DNA of 64,000 nt from contig JBHGNT010000018.1 of the NCBI GenBank assembly GCA_043228905.1, positions 14,570,001 to 14,634,000 on the forward strand, read 5' to 3'. Shown here one piece after another: positions 1 through 12,756 of the stretch; position 1 is the stretch's first letter; every line of letters begins with the position of its first letter. The notes beneath the pieces were generated by a model, which saw only the letters and a program-made list of their open reading frames with translations, ran no database searches and had not been told where the DNA came from. The translations under genes were made by a program, and so were the position numbers. This DNA comes from Azolla caroliniana. Lineage: Eukaryota > Polypodiophyta.

Positions 1-732
1 ACATCATCATTAACTTTTACTCTTGGCATACTAAAATGATAGAAGTAGAATGTACCTTTCAATCAATTAGGGTTTCAAAATCTACCTTGAGTTAGAGGAA
101 CCGTGGGGCAAAGAGGGCTGCGGACGAAAATGCTCATAACTTCTCACCACGGCAATAGAATTCAGCAAATAAACATTATTAAAAAACTCTCCAAAGAGCT
201 TTCTAATGAGCTATAGAACGCAGAAAACAGTGGTGTGAGAGAAACGGGAGCAGAGAGAGAGAGAGAGAGAGAGAGATTAACGTCTTCTAAGACCATAATT
301 GGCCCATGAGACAATTGGTTTACAACAAAATGGGATGTTTACCCAATCATCGAAAATAAAAAGAGCAAATTATCGAATTAATTTTCTATTATTCTTGAAA
401 ATATGAGTGAATGTCTCTCCCCTCAGGAGAGGTTCGTATGTAATACATTGGCAGAGTTATGCATGTTTGTGGAGTGGGCAGCGCCCCATATGCAATCCAT
501 GTGGCATCCAATTATCTGGAGAATATCCTGCCACATTCTACAAAGATGGAAAAAATATGAAAAAATTTGTTACAATTTAAAGACATCTACCTTAGTGGTA
601 AGAACTATGTGAGGTCCCCCCCTCCCGCCAATAAGGAGGTAACTAGTTCGATTCTTTACAATATTTTTACAAGTACCTGTCAAATGGTCTTTTATGGTCA
701 TACATTATGTTGACAACTGCTGGCTGTATTGT
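1..732. other. 3' flank of the RLT gene
   Basis: AT-rich sequence downstream of the RLT stop codon (the gene runs on the minus strand, so this is its 3' side). It should include the 3' UTR, but I could not identify a clear AATAAA-type signal on the minus strand. It contains one (AG)n run. The longest open frame (403-612, plus) resembles nothing I recognise and I do not call it a gene. Confidence 0.5.
252..276. repeat. (AG)n microsatellite
   Basis: About twelve uninterrupted AG dinucleotides in the 3' flank of the RLT gene. Confidence 0.9.
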
Positions 733-3700
733 TCAGTCACTTTCATCATATGAATCGGAACATGAATCCGAATCGGAGTTGGATCCCGAGCCTGAATCTG
801 AATCCAAATCTGAATGGGGTCTGTCATATCTTGTACCTTTGCTGAAATCTTGTTTATATTCATGTTTTTGCACTCGTTCTTCATCCCCGTTCTCTATATC
901 TTCTTCCATGGAGTCTGTATCAGGTTGTTCCTCATTGACAATAGTTTGCCCCTTTGCTTGATCGAGTTCTTCCAAGGGAGCATCATCTTCCTCTTTCTCT
1001 TCCCCTTCCTCATCATACTCATCCTCAATAAGAACTTCCTCGTCTTCCTCTTCAGCTCCACTTGTATTTTCTTCTTCTTCGTTATCATAGTGCATTTGAC
1101 CATTAGTTTGATTGATTGTACCATTATCTCGAAAATTCTCCCACTCATTTGTCCCTTTTTTCAAGCTCAGTTCCTCATTACATGGAGTGGAGTGCTTATA
1201 CTCCGCAGTAGGATTAAATTCTTTATCCTGTGCCGGTTTCTCATACCTGCTTCTCGAGACCTTAATTACCAAAGATGGACGAGATACTTCAGAAATATGA
1301 TCTCTCTCTTTCTTATCCTTTGTGACAGGATCTTTGTGCACATCACTCCCTCCCTCAATTGTAGCAGCATCAAGGTTCAAAACTTTTTTTGAAGAGGCCA
1401 AACCAGATGCCTAAAAAACCAAAATAAGAAACATCATAAGAAAAATGTGTTCATGAGATACATGCAAAAAAAAAAATTGTTCCTTTCTTCAGACACAAGC
1501 CTTACCTTTTGATTTGTGTCTATCTGACCACTCGAGTGTTGTTTTTTCTGTTCAACATCATAAAAGAGGGCAGCATCAAATGTTTGAAGCCGGAGAGCTA
1601 CAGCTGCGGTTGTCCGAGGAACCCAAGGAAGAACATTTGATCCATCTCGAACATCCAACGAAGTATCCTCTAAGAGCTCTTTTGTAGTTCCGAACGAAGA
1701 AGACAACCAATCTCTTTTAGTTGCCCCTTCTAACTCAGTCAATAGCTATTCATCGCATACATAGGTATGCAGTTAATGACTCAGAATTGAAAAGCATATT
1801 TCATAAAGAAATTCCAAGATAAGATTTCAAACACTAAACACCTGAAGTAGTTCTGAGGGAGATGATGCATGCTTCAATGAAACCCCCCATGCCTTCCGTT
1901 GAGATCCTGTCCATGATGAATTAATTGCCTCCATAGGAATAGCAGCCTATAACAATATAAGTTTCAGTAAATTTAAATTGCAACATTAGAAGACATTTAA
2001 ATTTGGTACAACCAAATCACAAGGAGCTCCAGGTTTTGATTAAGTTGAGGCTTTATCATAAAAACTATTTTAGATCATAGTATGATCTCACATAAAAAAA
2101 ACAAAACATCATAAAGAGCACCAACCTCAATGGAAAGGATCTGAGCCTTCAAAACCTGAACTCTGGGTGGAAGCAACTTAACTGAACTAGTCATCCCTCG
2201 TTTCTTTTCGTACTCATTCACATTAATTCTGGACTTGGCATTCAATTTCTCTGCATTTTCAAAGGCTGTATGACAACATGAACACTGTTTTTCCTGAGGC
2301 CAATAGAAATCATGGCACATTTCACATAATGCAAGAAGTTCAGAACTTCTCTTTGTGATCCTCATAGCAATGAGGTCAGAAAATTCGGGTGTCTGCATAC
2401 TCCAAATCCACTTTTCAAATTCTTTATACCGCTCAAACACATCATTTCTTTCAGTTTGAATATTTCCATTCTGAATCTGTATCGATCCTCTACATTTGAA
2501 GCTCCCGCTGTCTTGAAATACAGTGCCACTTTCTGAGCTGCCATCTTCTGATGTATAACCGGCAACATTTGTTGAAGCAAGCCCATTATTGGAGCTCATA
2601 ATTTTGCCTTCTTTGAAAAGTAATCTCTGGCTACAAATAGAAAGTTTATTCATTCCTTGCCTGATCAGATTTTCTAACTTCTGTAAAACTCCATGAAGGT
2701 GAGCTTCACGAACTCCTCGAGTGTCCAAACTTTCCATTAAAGCGCTGAAAGCCTGCTTAATAATCATTCTTTAAGCAACACTACAATAAACCAGATTATT
2801 GCATTTCATGTAGATTTATCAGCAAAAACTGAAAAACCAACACCTTATATGCATGGCACAATGTGATGAACTACCTCTTATTTGCAAATGTAACGAATGA
2901 TAATTTGTAGGAATGCTAAAACAAGCAGCATATTTCCCATTTATTAGCAAAATGTTACAAACGAGTTAATTTTCATGATAAAAAGAAACACTATTTTGAC
3001 ATTATTTTTCATGATTAAAAGGAATACAGTTATTTTACAAAATCTCCATTTTTTATTAGTACAGATGCAATTAATTTTTCATCCTATAATGTAAGTTTTA
3101 AAATAACTTTTCAAAACTAGCAAGAAATGCACTCCAACAGCCAACACACATGTACCTCTGCAGTATCAATTACTTCCCAGTGGCCATCCTCAGATGATTC
3201 AAAATACACTCTCCCACAACCAGGATCTTCAGCAATATAAGCAGTTATGAATTGCCAATAGCGATTGTGTCGCCGATCCATACCAAGGGGCTGAGATCTA
3301 AAGACATATAGTTCATCAGCTCGGAAATCGATATCAACTTTAAGCTGTGCTCGGGTTTTCTCGGAGCTAGCACCCGATATACCCATCACTGAAGCATCTT
3401 GGTGACTGGGTAGCCCTGATTCTTTATCAAGATGGGGATTATGTTTTGTGCCACCTACAGAGGCAGTTTCTAAGGACTTAACATCTCCATCACATGGACC
3501 CATACGGGAGCCTTCTGCAGCTTGAACTTTTGAGACCTGTTCTTCTTTAGAACGCCGTTTATCTTGTTGTGCTTCAGCCCACATTTGCCTCTTAAGAGCA
3601 GTAGCAGCTTCCATGCGATCCTGTGCAAAGTAGGTTGACATCATCACTACTTGAAGACTCCATAAAAAAGGATTATGCATTTTCTACCTACTTGGAAATT

Positions 3701-6700
3701 ACAAATATACTTGAAAAGTAGAAAAGGAATATTCATCAACAAAACACTAAAAATACCTCTAGTTTTCAAATATTTACCAGGATACCCAATGTAATTGTAA
3801 GTTGTGTGTTACAGAGGGTAATCTTGTTAAATATAAAGAAATCTAGGGGTATTTTTTGTATTTTCCCATTGTTCTATCTACTTGAAACTAAAACATATGC
3901 ATTTTTTTACATACCTACTTGAAAACATAAAGATATGCATGTTTTTATATTTCTATTTGAGAACTACAAAAAGGAATACACATGATTTTGATATATGCAA
4001 AAGCATATAATCATCACCTCCAAAGCCACACGAATAGTATTTCCTTCGTTCACAGCTTCAACTAATGCTACTAATGCATTCAATCGCTCTTCAACACTAA
4101 GTTCAGAATACTCCCCTTCCATCAAGCCTTGCACCCATGGCTCACCCGCATGGCTTTCATCTATTTCTGTGTCTACATTAGAATCAACATCTTTTTCTAG
4201 ATGCAAACTTGTTGCTCTTCCATCTACTAATGCATTGGTAGATATCAAACTCGGCAATGAGGCATGTTTTCCTTTATCATCATACATCTGAACACTTTCT
4301 AAACCTTTGTCCACAAGTTCTGGTTTCTTCACTTTTGATATAGGGTCACCAGGTGTTCCTTCAGTTTCAATCACTTTCCCTTGCTTTAGAGAACATGGAA
4401 CTTTGCCTCGATCTGCATTGTCAACATCCATACCATCTGACTCATCATCAGAAACTTGTTCTCTGTCTACCTCATCGATGCCTTCCATGTCTTTCTCAAC
4501 ATCATAAGTATCAGAGATTGGCCCATTCTGGAATAACCTTGTCCTTTCCACTGCTGCTTGTAGCAGCCGTTCGGCATCCTCTGGATTTTTCCGGAATTGA
4601 GACTTCACACAGTACGTTGAAGGTGCTACCCTTTCAAAGAAAATTGTGTCTCTTGACAATGCAGCCGTAATGGAGGATTCAGGAGTCTTGGTTGTTGAAA
4701 GGTCGCGCAAACCGTATTTCTAGAGAAAACACAGATTGTGTATCAGGTTGATTTCAGATTTCTATAATGACTTGGTGTCTTTGGATACATATACACATAC
4801 ATGCAAATACACGTGTAGACATGCATATTAATTTTTATACACATCAGAAGGCCAAATCAACATTTTGAGCATACGGATAAATATAAGACAAAAAGCTATC
4901 CCCCAAATAAAGCATAAAAAAGAAAAATAAGACAAAATGAATTGTAGTATATAAACAAAAGTTAGTTAAAATGGAAGCACACACCCAAACAGGAAAAACA
5001 TTATGGCGAGTTCGACGGCAATTTCATTATGCATAGCGTGCACAGGACTATATCACCACTACTCTTATGTCATTGTGCATCAAAAAAGATTAAAATTATC
5101 ATTAAGTGCATGGCAATCCCATCGTGCATAATGTGCACAGGAATATATTGCCACTGCTCTCATGTTATGGATACCGAATCACATGTGCATGTATAGTCTT
5201 ACAAGATAAACAGCTTTGACAAGCATTCAAGATATCACATAGGCTATTGTGGAAGGCTAACAAAACCAAGGAAAAAAACAGGAAGAAGGTAGCTATGGGG
5301 CAAGAACTGAGAATACCTCAATACGGTCAGCTATCTCTGTAATCGGAAGGCCACTTGGTCCTTCAACTGAGAGTACATGAAATGCGGCATATTTTACTGT
5401 ACCAGGTGTCAATCGGTATCCGCATTTACGAGAATTTGACCCAACCTTTGCTTTGCTTACAGATCTCATATTTTGCTCAGCACCATGTCCCTTTAGAAGC
5501 GAAAAAAAACCACCTAAGCATTTGATCCAGCTAACATCAACAAAAAAAGAACTTAGCATTACGCAGTTTAGAAAGAACCTTCTGATGGGCATGAAGACCA
5601 TCATCAACAATGGGTACATTAATAACTTCAGCCTGTTGTTTCCAAATGGGGCCATATCCAGCAGCTAGAGAGAACTGCCTGAGAATTTCAGGCCAAGTTA
5701 AAGGGTTAAGATACCGGCTCCATTCTCTATAATCAAATCCCCATGCTAACGCCTGGGAATACCAAAAAATAAAGATAGGTCAAGAAGAGGATTAGTCATT
5801 GATATGAATAATTGAAGTGTAAGATTTCTCTCCAACTGATTGTACTTACGGATTCCACAAGTTGTGAATGCCCGCCTCCAATAGTTGATGGTGCTGTGTA
5901 TTGATTCACAGCACCCCCGTATGCAGAAACTTTCCCAACATCTTCTATATCTCTTAACATAGTTCTAATGAGTGAAATATGTATCTCTGCAAGTAGTCTA
6001 GGATCCTGAATAACATATCAAAGATAAGGAACACCAAATTGTATTCAATGTATATATAGAAGCCACACACTAGATATGAGGATCTCACATAGTCATGGAA
6101 TGCTTGTACAAATTCATCAAGGGTAAAGGGCCAGAGGCCCAGAACATCTGCAAACGCTATCAAGAACTTCCATACCTGTAAACAGTAACACATCAAACAA
6201 TAACTTAGGAGAAGAGTAACAAAAAGTATTATTTTCAGCTACATGGATCTCAACATGTAAACAGTACTCCTGATTACAGGCCCACAATGCATACCATGAA
6301 AAGGTTCCCAAGATTCTGCTGAGAGTCAATCCATGGGCTGATTCCAAGCGGATTCTTCATCTTCACAGATGGAGGTGGGAACTTCTTTAAAGACTCTGCA
6401 AGAGATTCAACATGCCAAAAAAACATGTCTATTTAAAGTATGTAGGTAGAGCAATAAATTAATTAGCACAGAACATCTGATTCCATAAAATAATCTGTAA
6501 ACATGAAGGGAAAATACATTCATAACCAAGCGTTCTCATTCATACCTTTGTATCTATCCAATCCCTTTAATGTATCTCCATCTAAGAGATATATAGAGGG
6601 AAGTCCATGTGATGTTGCAGCAGCTTCTAAGAGTTCAAGGCGTTCATCATCAATAAGTTCCACACATTCTCGAGCTAATCTGCGAGCGGTTGCTCTTTCA

Positions 6701-9700
6701 ATGGCAGCCTTGAGCCTAGTAGCTTCTTTAACCTTCCTTGCCTCCTCTTTCTCTCGTTCTCTCTCTAGCTGAATGAGGACCAAATAGTGTCACAAATAAG
6801 AAAATTCAACCTAGCATTCACACTTGACATAATGTGTTATGAGCAAACACATAACTGAACAATTAGGAGTTGAAGTTATCAAAGCTAAAGTTTGTCCATT
6901 AGCTATGGTTATGGCTACAGAGTTGGTCCATTAACCATGGATGGTTATGCTTCGGCTGTAGCCTTAATTAACTCCTACTTGATTGTGTGTTCGTACATAA
7001 CAGACTGGCCAGTTTAAAGGCTATATATCATATGATTTAAGTATATACCCTTTGAGCTTCCTTTTGTACAAGTCGTTCCTGACGCTCCATTTCTCTCTTT
7101 ACTTCTCGTTGAACTCTCTCATCTTCACGTAGCCTTTCACGTTGTATACGCTCATCTTCTCTCTGCTTTTCTCTCATTATTCTCTCAGTTTCTTTCTCTC
7201 TGTCCTTTTGTAATTGCTCTCCCCTCTGTTTCAGTCAAAACAAACATATTTATGATGAGGCAGCATCCTCTCTCATATGTAATTTTTCAAATAATCAAAA
7301 CTTGAACCAGAAATCCACACTCTAGATGTACACTGACCTTCCATTGAGCAAGGTCCACATCTTTCTGCATCCTTTTTCTTTGAAAATCTACATCCTTTAT
7401 GACTCTCGTCTCTTCATTCTGCGAGTAAGCCAACCAACTGTTATGTCAGCACACATTTGGATCACAAAAAACAACAAACCAAGTGAAATTTGAAGCATCG
7501 AGAATCTTACAACCCACCTTCCTTTTCTTGTTCCCGTGCATCAACTCCTCTTCACTATTGTTATGATGCTTCCCAATGCCATGAACAGAAGAAGTTCCAG
7601 ATGGCATTACATGATAAAGGCCATTATAACCCCCAAATTGCCCCTCATAACTAAAAGATCTGAATGCATCCTGATGATGTGAACTCCGAGGTTGAGCAAA
7701 AGCAAAAGTATTGTGCATATCACTCTGCATCATTAGATTACCACCACTAGCATTGAGTGGCTTTTCATCAAATCCAAATGCATTTACATGGCTCTCATGT
7801 CCCTGCATAAGACCTCTTTGTAGCATGAAACCTGACCTAGAACTCTCAGATCCAAGAAAAACTTTTGAAGGCGTTGATCTTTCTTGTGATTTAGATGCTA
7901 CACCATCCCTCCCAGACGGCTTCTCTGGAATGAACTTATATTCCTGTAATGACCTCAAACCTAACTGAGTGCTCACACTCTGTCCACTGTCCATTCCCAT
8001 GGATTTTCGATTACGAGCTGATTTTTTGTTGTGCTCAGGATAAAAGGGATCCTGGAAACAAAAATAAAATTTAGTCTAACTCTCTATGTCTCACACCAAA
8101 TTAATTGTTCGTTTCTCTGGATCCTATCTTCATCAATATCTGCATCAAAACTGTAATTATATTATTTAATACCTTAATTTTCTTTAATATTCAAACATCT
8201 GCCTATGTGAACCACCAAAAGTGGATTGTATTGATTCAACGTATTGACTTATGGTCCCATACTCTTTCGTGGCATTCCATGGATGAAAATATGACTTTCT
8301 TACCCACACCCATTTGGCATCCTAAAGACGACAGCATTTCTATCTCTAGGGAAATCCCCCAGGAAAAGGATTTTATATATATATATATATATATATTTGT
8401 TGATCCATCTATATATCTACTCATTCATTGAGTAGGCTCAATTAATGAAGATATATCCATCTGTATTCTCATGAATAGGCACAGGGATGAAGGATAAAGC
8501 TTACTCTTTGTAGCTTGATATCAGCTTTCCCGCTACTTATGTCCTCAACTCGGCTTCTCAAATCCTGTGAACTGAAGGATTTCCAGTGGTCCTGTTGTTG
8601 CGAAGACACTACAAAAATTGTAGAGTGATCCACAGGGGAAAAAGTAAGAGACAGATAAAATACTGTATAGATCTATCTAAAGCCATTAACAAGAAATTAC
8701 AACTGAAAATGGTACATCAGCATTTTGAACGTTAAAAGGAAATGGCATCTCAAAGATATTAACAATAAAGAAAATGCTATGTCGCCTCATCTATGAAAAC
8801 AAGGAAGGAAACATTATCTCATCCATGAGGAGATGTTATCTCGTTTATATGTGCATGAGAACAAAACAACATGGCGTATCTATGAGAGAGAGAGAGAGTA
8901 TATGCATACCAAGAGGTGAGGAAAAAGCTCCTGTCGTTGGAAGGGGATCAAACTCGATGCCTAAACAAGGGCTATCCTCCCTCAAAGGCTCTCCTAATTG
9001 TGCTTCTACAGCAGCAATAGCTCGTAGTTCTGCAATTCTGCAAGGATCCATACTACTATTCATAATTGCAGCTTCCCTTCCTACAATCCGTTTCTTCTTT
9101 GAATTTGCTGATTCTTTGTCTACATATCCGCCTTCTCTCCTCTTGATCTTCCAGTCCTTTTCATCTCTGGAATGGTAGCTACCACTACTAAGTTGCTCTT
9201 CCTTTTTTAGAGGAATTGATGGAGGATCTATCTTTGTGTTAGTGGATGCCTTCTGCATATTCTGAGAGGATGTTACCTTTAGATGTAATTGTGGGCTTCT
9301 ATCAGAGCTTATCGCTGGCTCTTCTTCTTCTTCTTCTTGATCTTCTTCCTTAGCTTTCCTTTCCTTAAGCCTTCGGTGACAAAACCACATCTTGAGTTGT
9401 CTGTTAGAGAGACCAAGCTGAATAGATAAGCGAGCTCGAATCGCCTCTGATGGGTATTTCTCCTCTGTTCGAGCAAAGATTCATAATGGTTCGATCAGTT
9501 TCGGAACAATAAAGTTCAAAATCGAAGGAATGTTCGCAGATCAAACCTTCATATCCCTCCTCTACTTAAGTTTTCATGTATCAAATTTACAACAAAAGAT
9601 TCAACATCAAAGAAACATTGCAGATCGCAGGTTAATCTTCTTCTCCTCCTCGCCTTATCAATTTCATGTAGATATTAACGTCTGGGGAAACATTCAGAGA

Positions 9701-10007
9701 ACTTTGCAAATCAAAAGTTTTATTTTCTTCCATCTCCTCTTATAAATTTCATACAAAGTTTTTACGCTGATAAAAACGCTCAGAAACTTCACAGATCAAA
9801 GCGTCCTCGTCTCCTACTTCATCTTCATCTTCCTTATTAAACGTGATTAGTATAAAGAGAGTGAGACAGAGAGGGATCATGGTATCAGAAAAAGGGCATA
9901 CCTGCGAACGCGCGTTCCAGAGTCTCAAGCTGCAATGGTGTCTTCATTTTCCTCTTCTTATCCTCTTTCTGCGAGGTGGGAGGGGTTTTCGAGGTTTCTT
10001 CCTCCAT
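733..10007 (-). CDS. RLT1/2: Homeobox-DDT domain protein, RLT1/RLT2 family
   Basis: Eighteen exons, all with GT-AG introns: 10007-9902, 9464-8910, 8608-8505, 8051-7518, 7418-7338, 7225-7049, 6768-6546, 6395-6295, 6175-6089, 6005-5850, 5752-5579, 5490-5317, 4719-4018, 3620-3156, 2752-2126, 1946-1842, 1745-1506, 1410-733. They total 5289 bp, in frame throughout, giving 1762 residues, close to the roughly 1700 of Arabidopsis RLT1/RLT2. Domains: homeodomain about 17-72 with recognition helix WFCHRR; K/R/E-rich coiled coil about 434-560; DDT domain about 612-685; HARE-HTH about 792-869 (RLTPGTVKYAAFHVL); WHIM motifs about 1025-1290; acidic and Asp/Ser-rich tail 1640-1762. In Arabidopsis, RLT proteins bind ISWI ATPases (CHR11/CHR17) in nuclear nucleosome-spacing complexes and restrain the floral transition. 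The start is the ATG shortly before the homeodomain. No disabling change is seen. RLT1 and RLT2 cannot be told apart by eye. Confidence 0.95.
8374..8397. repeat. (TA)n microsatellite in an RLT intron
   Basis: Twelve TA units inside the intron between RLT exons 3 and 4. Confidence 0.9.
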
Positions 10008-11065
10008 CGGTGGATTTTTCTGCTTCCCACAAGGATTTAGAGGTCCGTAATGAAAAAGGCAGGCCGACGAAATTGTACACAGAAGGTTGTTATATGGATG
10101 GGATACTGAAATAAGGGCATTCTGAGGGGGCAGGGATCATCAAAGGGTATCGAAAGGAAGAAGTGGGGGCGGGGGGGGAGGAGACAACGGTGATGATGCT
10201 GAAGAAGAAGTGATGCAGAGGAACCCTAAAAACAGATTGTTCAAAAAGGAAAGGGGGGATGAAGATGGGCGTATGGGAGATGAAGAACAGAAATAGATGA
10301 ATGAACGAGAGGGAGATGAGAAACAGGGGAGGAACAGAGAGAGCAGAAACAGATGAATGACAGGAAGAAGAAAGAAAGAAAGAAGAAGAAGAAGAAGAAG
10401 GCAGAGGAGATTGATTGAAGACGAAGAAGAAGAAGAAGAAGAAGAATGTGTTATGATCTGAGAGAGATTCTCTCACTTTCTCTATCTCTCTCTCTCTCTC
10501 TTTCTCTCTCTTCTGTGCTCTGTCTCTCTCAGATCTTCTTCGACCTTTTCCTTCCTTGCTTGCTTGCTTCTTCTTCCTCAGCTATTTCTTCTTCTTCTTC
10601 TTCTTCTTCTTCTTCTTCCTTCATTCTTTCTTGCTTTTCTTCTTCCTTCTTCCTTCTTCCATCCCATCCCATCCATGGAAGGATTCTTTCTTCCTTCCAT
10701 GGATGGGGATGGAGATGGGTGGTAATGGGAGAGAGAGAGAGAGAGAGAGAGAGGGTGGTTTTTGTTTTTTTCTTGCCGGTTTTCTTTGTTTATTGGCTCA
10801 CAAAACCGGCCAAACCTGAGGCCAGTGTGAGGAGGGGGTGGGGAGGAATAAGGAGAGTATGTAATAGTAGCAGGAAGAGGAGGAATAAGGAGAGCATGTA
10901 GTAGTAGTAGTAGTAGTAGTAGTAGAAGGCAAGCAATCCAGAGAGAGAGAGAGATAGATAGATGTAGAGACACACATGTATGTGTGATATACATCTTTGC
11001 ATGTACACATACAGAGAAGAGAATGTGTGTGTGTGTGTGTTAGAGAGAGAGAGAGAGAGGAGAGG
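10008..11065 (-). promoter_or_regulatory. RLT 5' UTR and proximal promoter, rich in GA/CT and GAA repeats
   Basis: The kilobase upstream of the RLT start codon is packed with simple repeats: GAA/GAAA runs about 10370-10446, CT about 10470-10511, CTT about 10586-10620, GA about 10727-10753, GTA about 10898-10924, GT about 11026-11040 and GA 11042-11058. Long GA/CT tracts are common in plant 5' UTRs and are bound by BASIC PENTACYSTEINE proteins, which often act at homeobox genes; that role here is inference. No TATA box or transcription start could be fixed. Open frames on either strand here are low-complexity artefacts of the repeats. Confidence 0.55.
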
Positions 11066-12300
11066 CCCAAGCAAACCTTGTATGTGAAACACCTTTTAAG
11101 AGGCCTTGGAATGGCCACACTGGAGAACCACGATCTTCAAATGTCATCTTGCCTTCAAGACCAAAGTTTAGCATTTTTGAGCGTATTAATCTCTCTCGAC
11201 TCGCATGGTCTCTCTTTTTGTTAGAGGAGAGACTAGACTACAAAAGCTTATGCATACTTTATCTGCACATTGTGTGTGTAACGTGTGTCACGTGTGTGTA
11301 AAGAGAGAATAGAAGGGGAGCCCAAGGAAAGGAAAATAAATAGGAATAGTGTTTCGTTCATTTTGCATTCATTGAAATATGTGACTCCATCTCCGTGGAT
11401 ACATATATACATACACACACACACATATGTACTCTGTACATGTATTATTGTATTGTATTCTCTCACCACTGTACGGTAAGAATTATGTATCCTCTCTTAA
11501 TTGCATAGCATGCATTTTAATCTCAATACTTCTCTTGTGTGAATTGGGTGTTTCTATAAAAGGTTCTCCCTCCTCCAGCTAGCCTTGCACATAATCAATC
11601 CCGTTGTTGTCCTCTACACCTCACCGCCCCTAAATAAACTATAAACCGCTTTCATGTGTTAGTTACCATCTAACAAACCCACCTTTGAACCTCCAACAAC
11701 CACGCGTGTGGCTATCTTCCTCTAATTCATGTTGCAAACTAGTTGACTTATTCTAATTGTAAGATGTTTGGCTACCAATATAAAGTTATGGATTTGATTC
11801 TCGACTTTCATGCCATATAAAACTCCTCCAAACCAAATGTTGCATTGTCGTATCACTCTAGCAATCCTCTGAGTCTTTGGCACATCGTTTTCTTTTCTCA
11901 AATTGTGCATGTGTCATCCTTGAAGAAATGTCATTTTAATATTCTTTGTGTGGTTCCAAAATTATCACATGATGTCTCTTTCTCTCATAGGTTAGCATCC
12001 AATGGATGGACGAATTGTTCTTGAAGACAATATCTTTGTCCCATATGGTAAAGAAGCTAGATCCAATTCACTACGAAATTGACCATAACTCTTTAACAAT
12101 CAGAAGACAAAAGTAATTTTTATTGTAAGGATAGCTTCACGGAAGAATAACAAACACTTTAGAAGCTTCTCTACCTAGAATATGGTCTTCCACCATTCAT
12201 GTTATTTGAGAACTCTAACAAGCAACGCCTCTTTTACATTTTAACATTACCTCAAAAATAAATAAATAACTTATTGATACAATAATTTGGATGCCTAATT

Positions 12301-12445
12301 GTTACGAGCATGACCATATAATATCCCGTGGTGAGATTTTACCGTAGTATTCTATACACGTGGATAAGTGTGAGGGTTAAACGAGAGTGTAAAGATTATT
12401 ACGGTAAAATCTCACCACGGGATATTATATGGTCATGCCCGTAAC
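12301..12445. mobile_element. Short foldback/MITE-like palindrome
   Basis: Two 46-bp arms (12301-12346 and 12400-12445) are inverted copies with a single mismatch (12307 against 12439), separated by a 53-bp spacer. The outer ends read GTTAC...GTAAC. No coding capacity. I could not confirm a target duplication, so the superfamily is open. The near-identity of the arms suggests a recent element or one kept by folding. Confidence 0.75.
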
Positions 12446-12684
12446 ACTAATGTACCTAGAAGTATTCCAACAAAGCCTGCCCTTCTCCTTTGCCTAATAT
12501 GAAGGAGTCTTTCAAGTTCCAACTCGCACTTTCACAAGTATATATCTTATTGAATTTTATTTTGCCATGTTGTAAGTTGGCTTTGTGACATAAAATGGTT
12601 GGTGTGACGACATTTTCTTCACTTTTGTTGATGTTCAAATGTGTAGTTACTTTTAAATGAAAATTATGAATCATGCTCTTAATT

Positions 12685-12720
12685 CTATGTATGTATGTAT
12701 GTATCGTGTATGTATGTATG

Positions 12721-12754
<34 letters not shown>
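12685..12754. repeat. (GTAT)n then (GT)n compound microsatellite
   Basis: GTAT tetranucleotide repeats to about 12720 run into roughly sixteen GT units (12722-12754). Confidence 0.9.

Positions 12755-12756
<2 letters not shown>

Noticed and set aside
814-1392. Plus-strand open frame of 192 codons opposite the last RLT exon
   Set aside because: It is the reverse of the acidic Glu/Asp-rich coding exon, giving a Phe/Leu/Ile-rich artefact with no family resemblance.
10090-11118. Several overlapping open frames with Ser/Leu, Thr or Arg runs
   Set aside because: They are translations of CT, GAA, GTA and GA microsatellites in the RLT promoter region and lack any real protein signal.
11722-12674. 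Small minus-strand frames that might be relics of a Copia RT
   Set aside because: Similarity to Copia motifs was too weak to support; no catalytic motif could be found in any frame.
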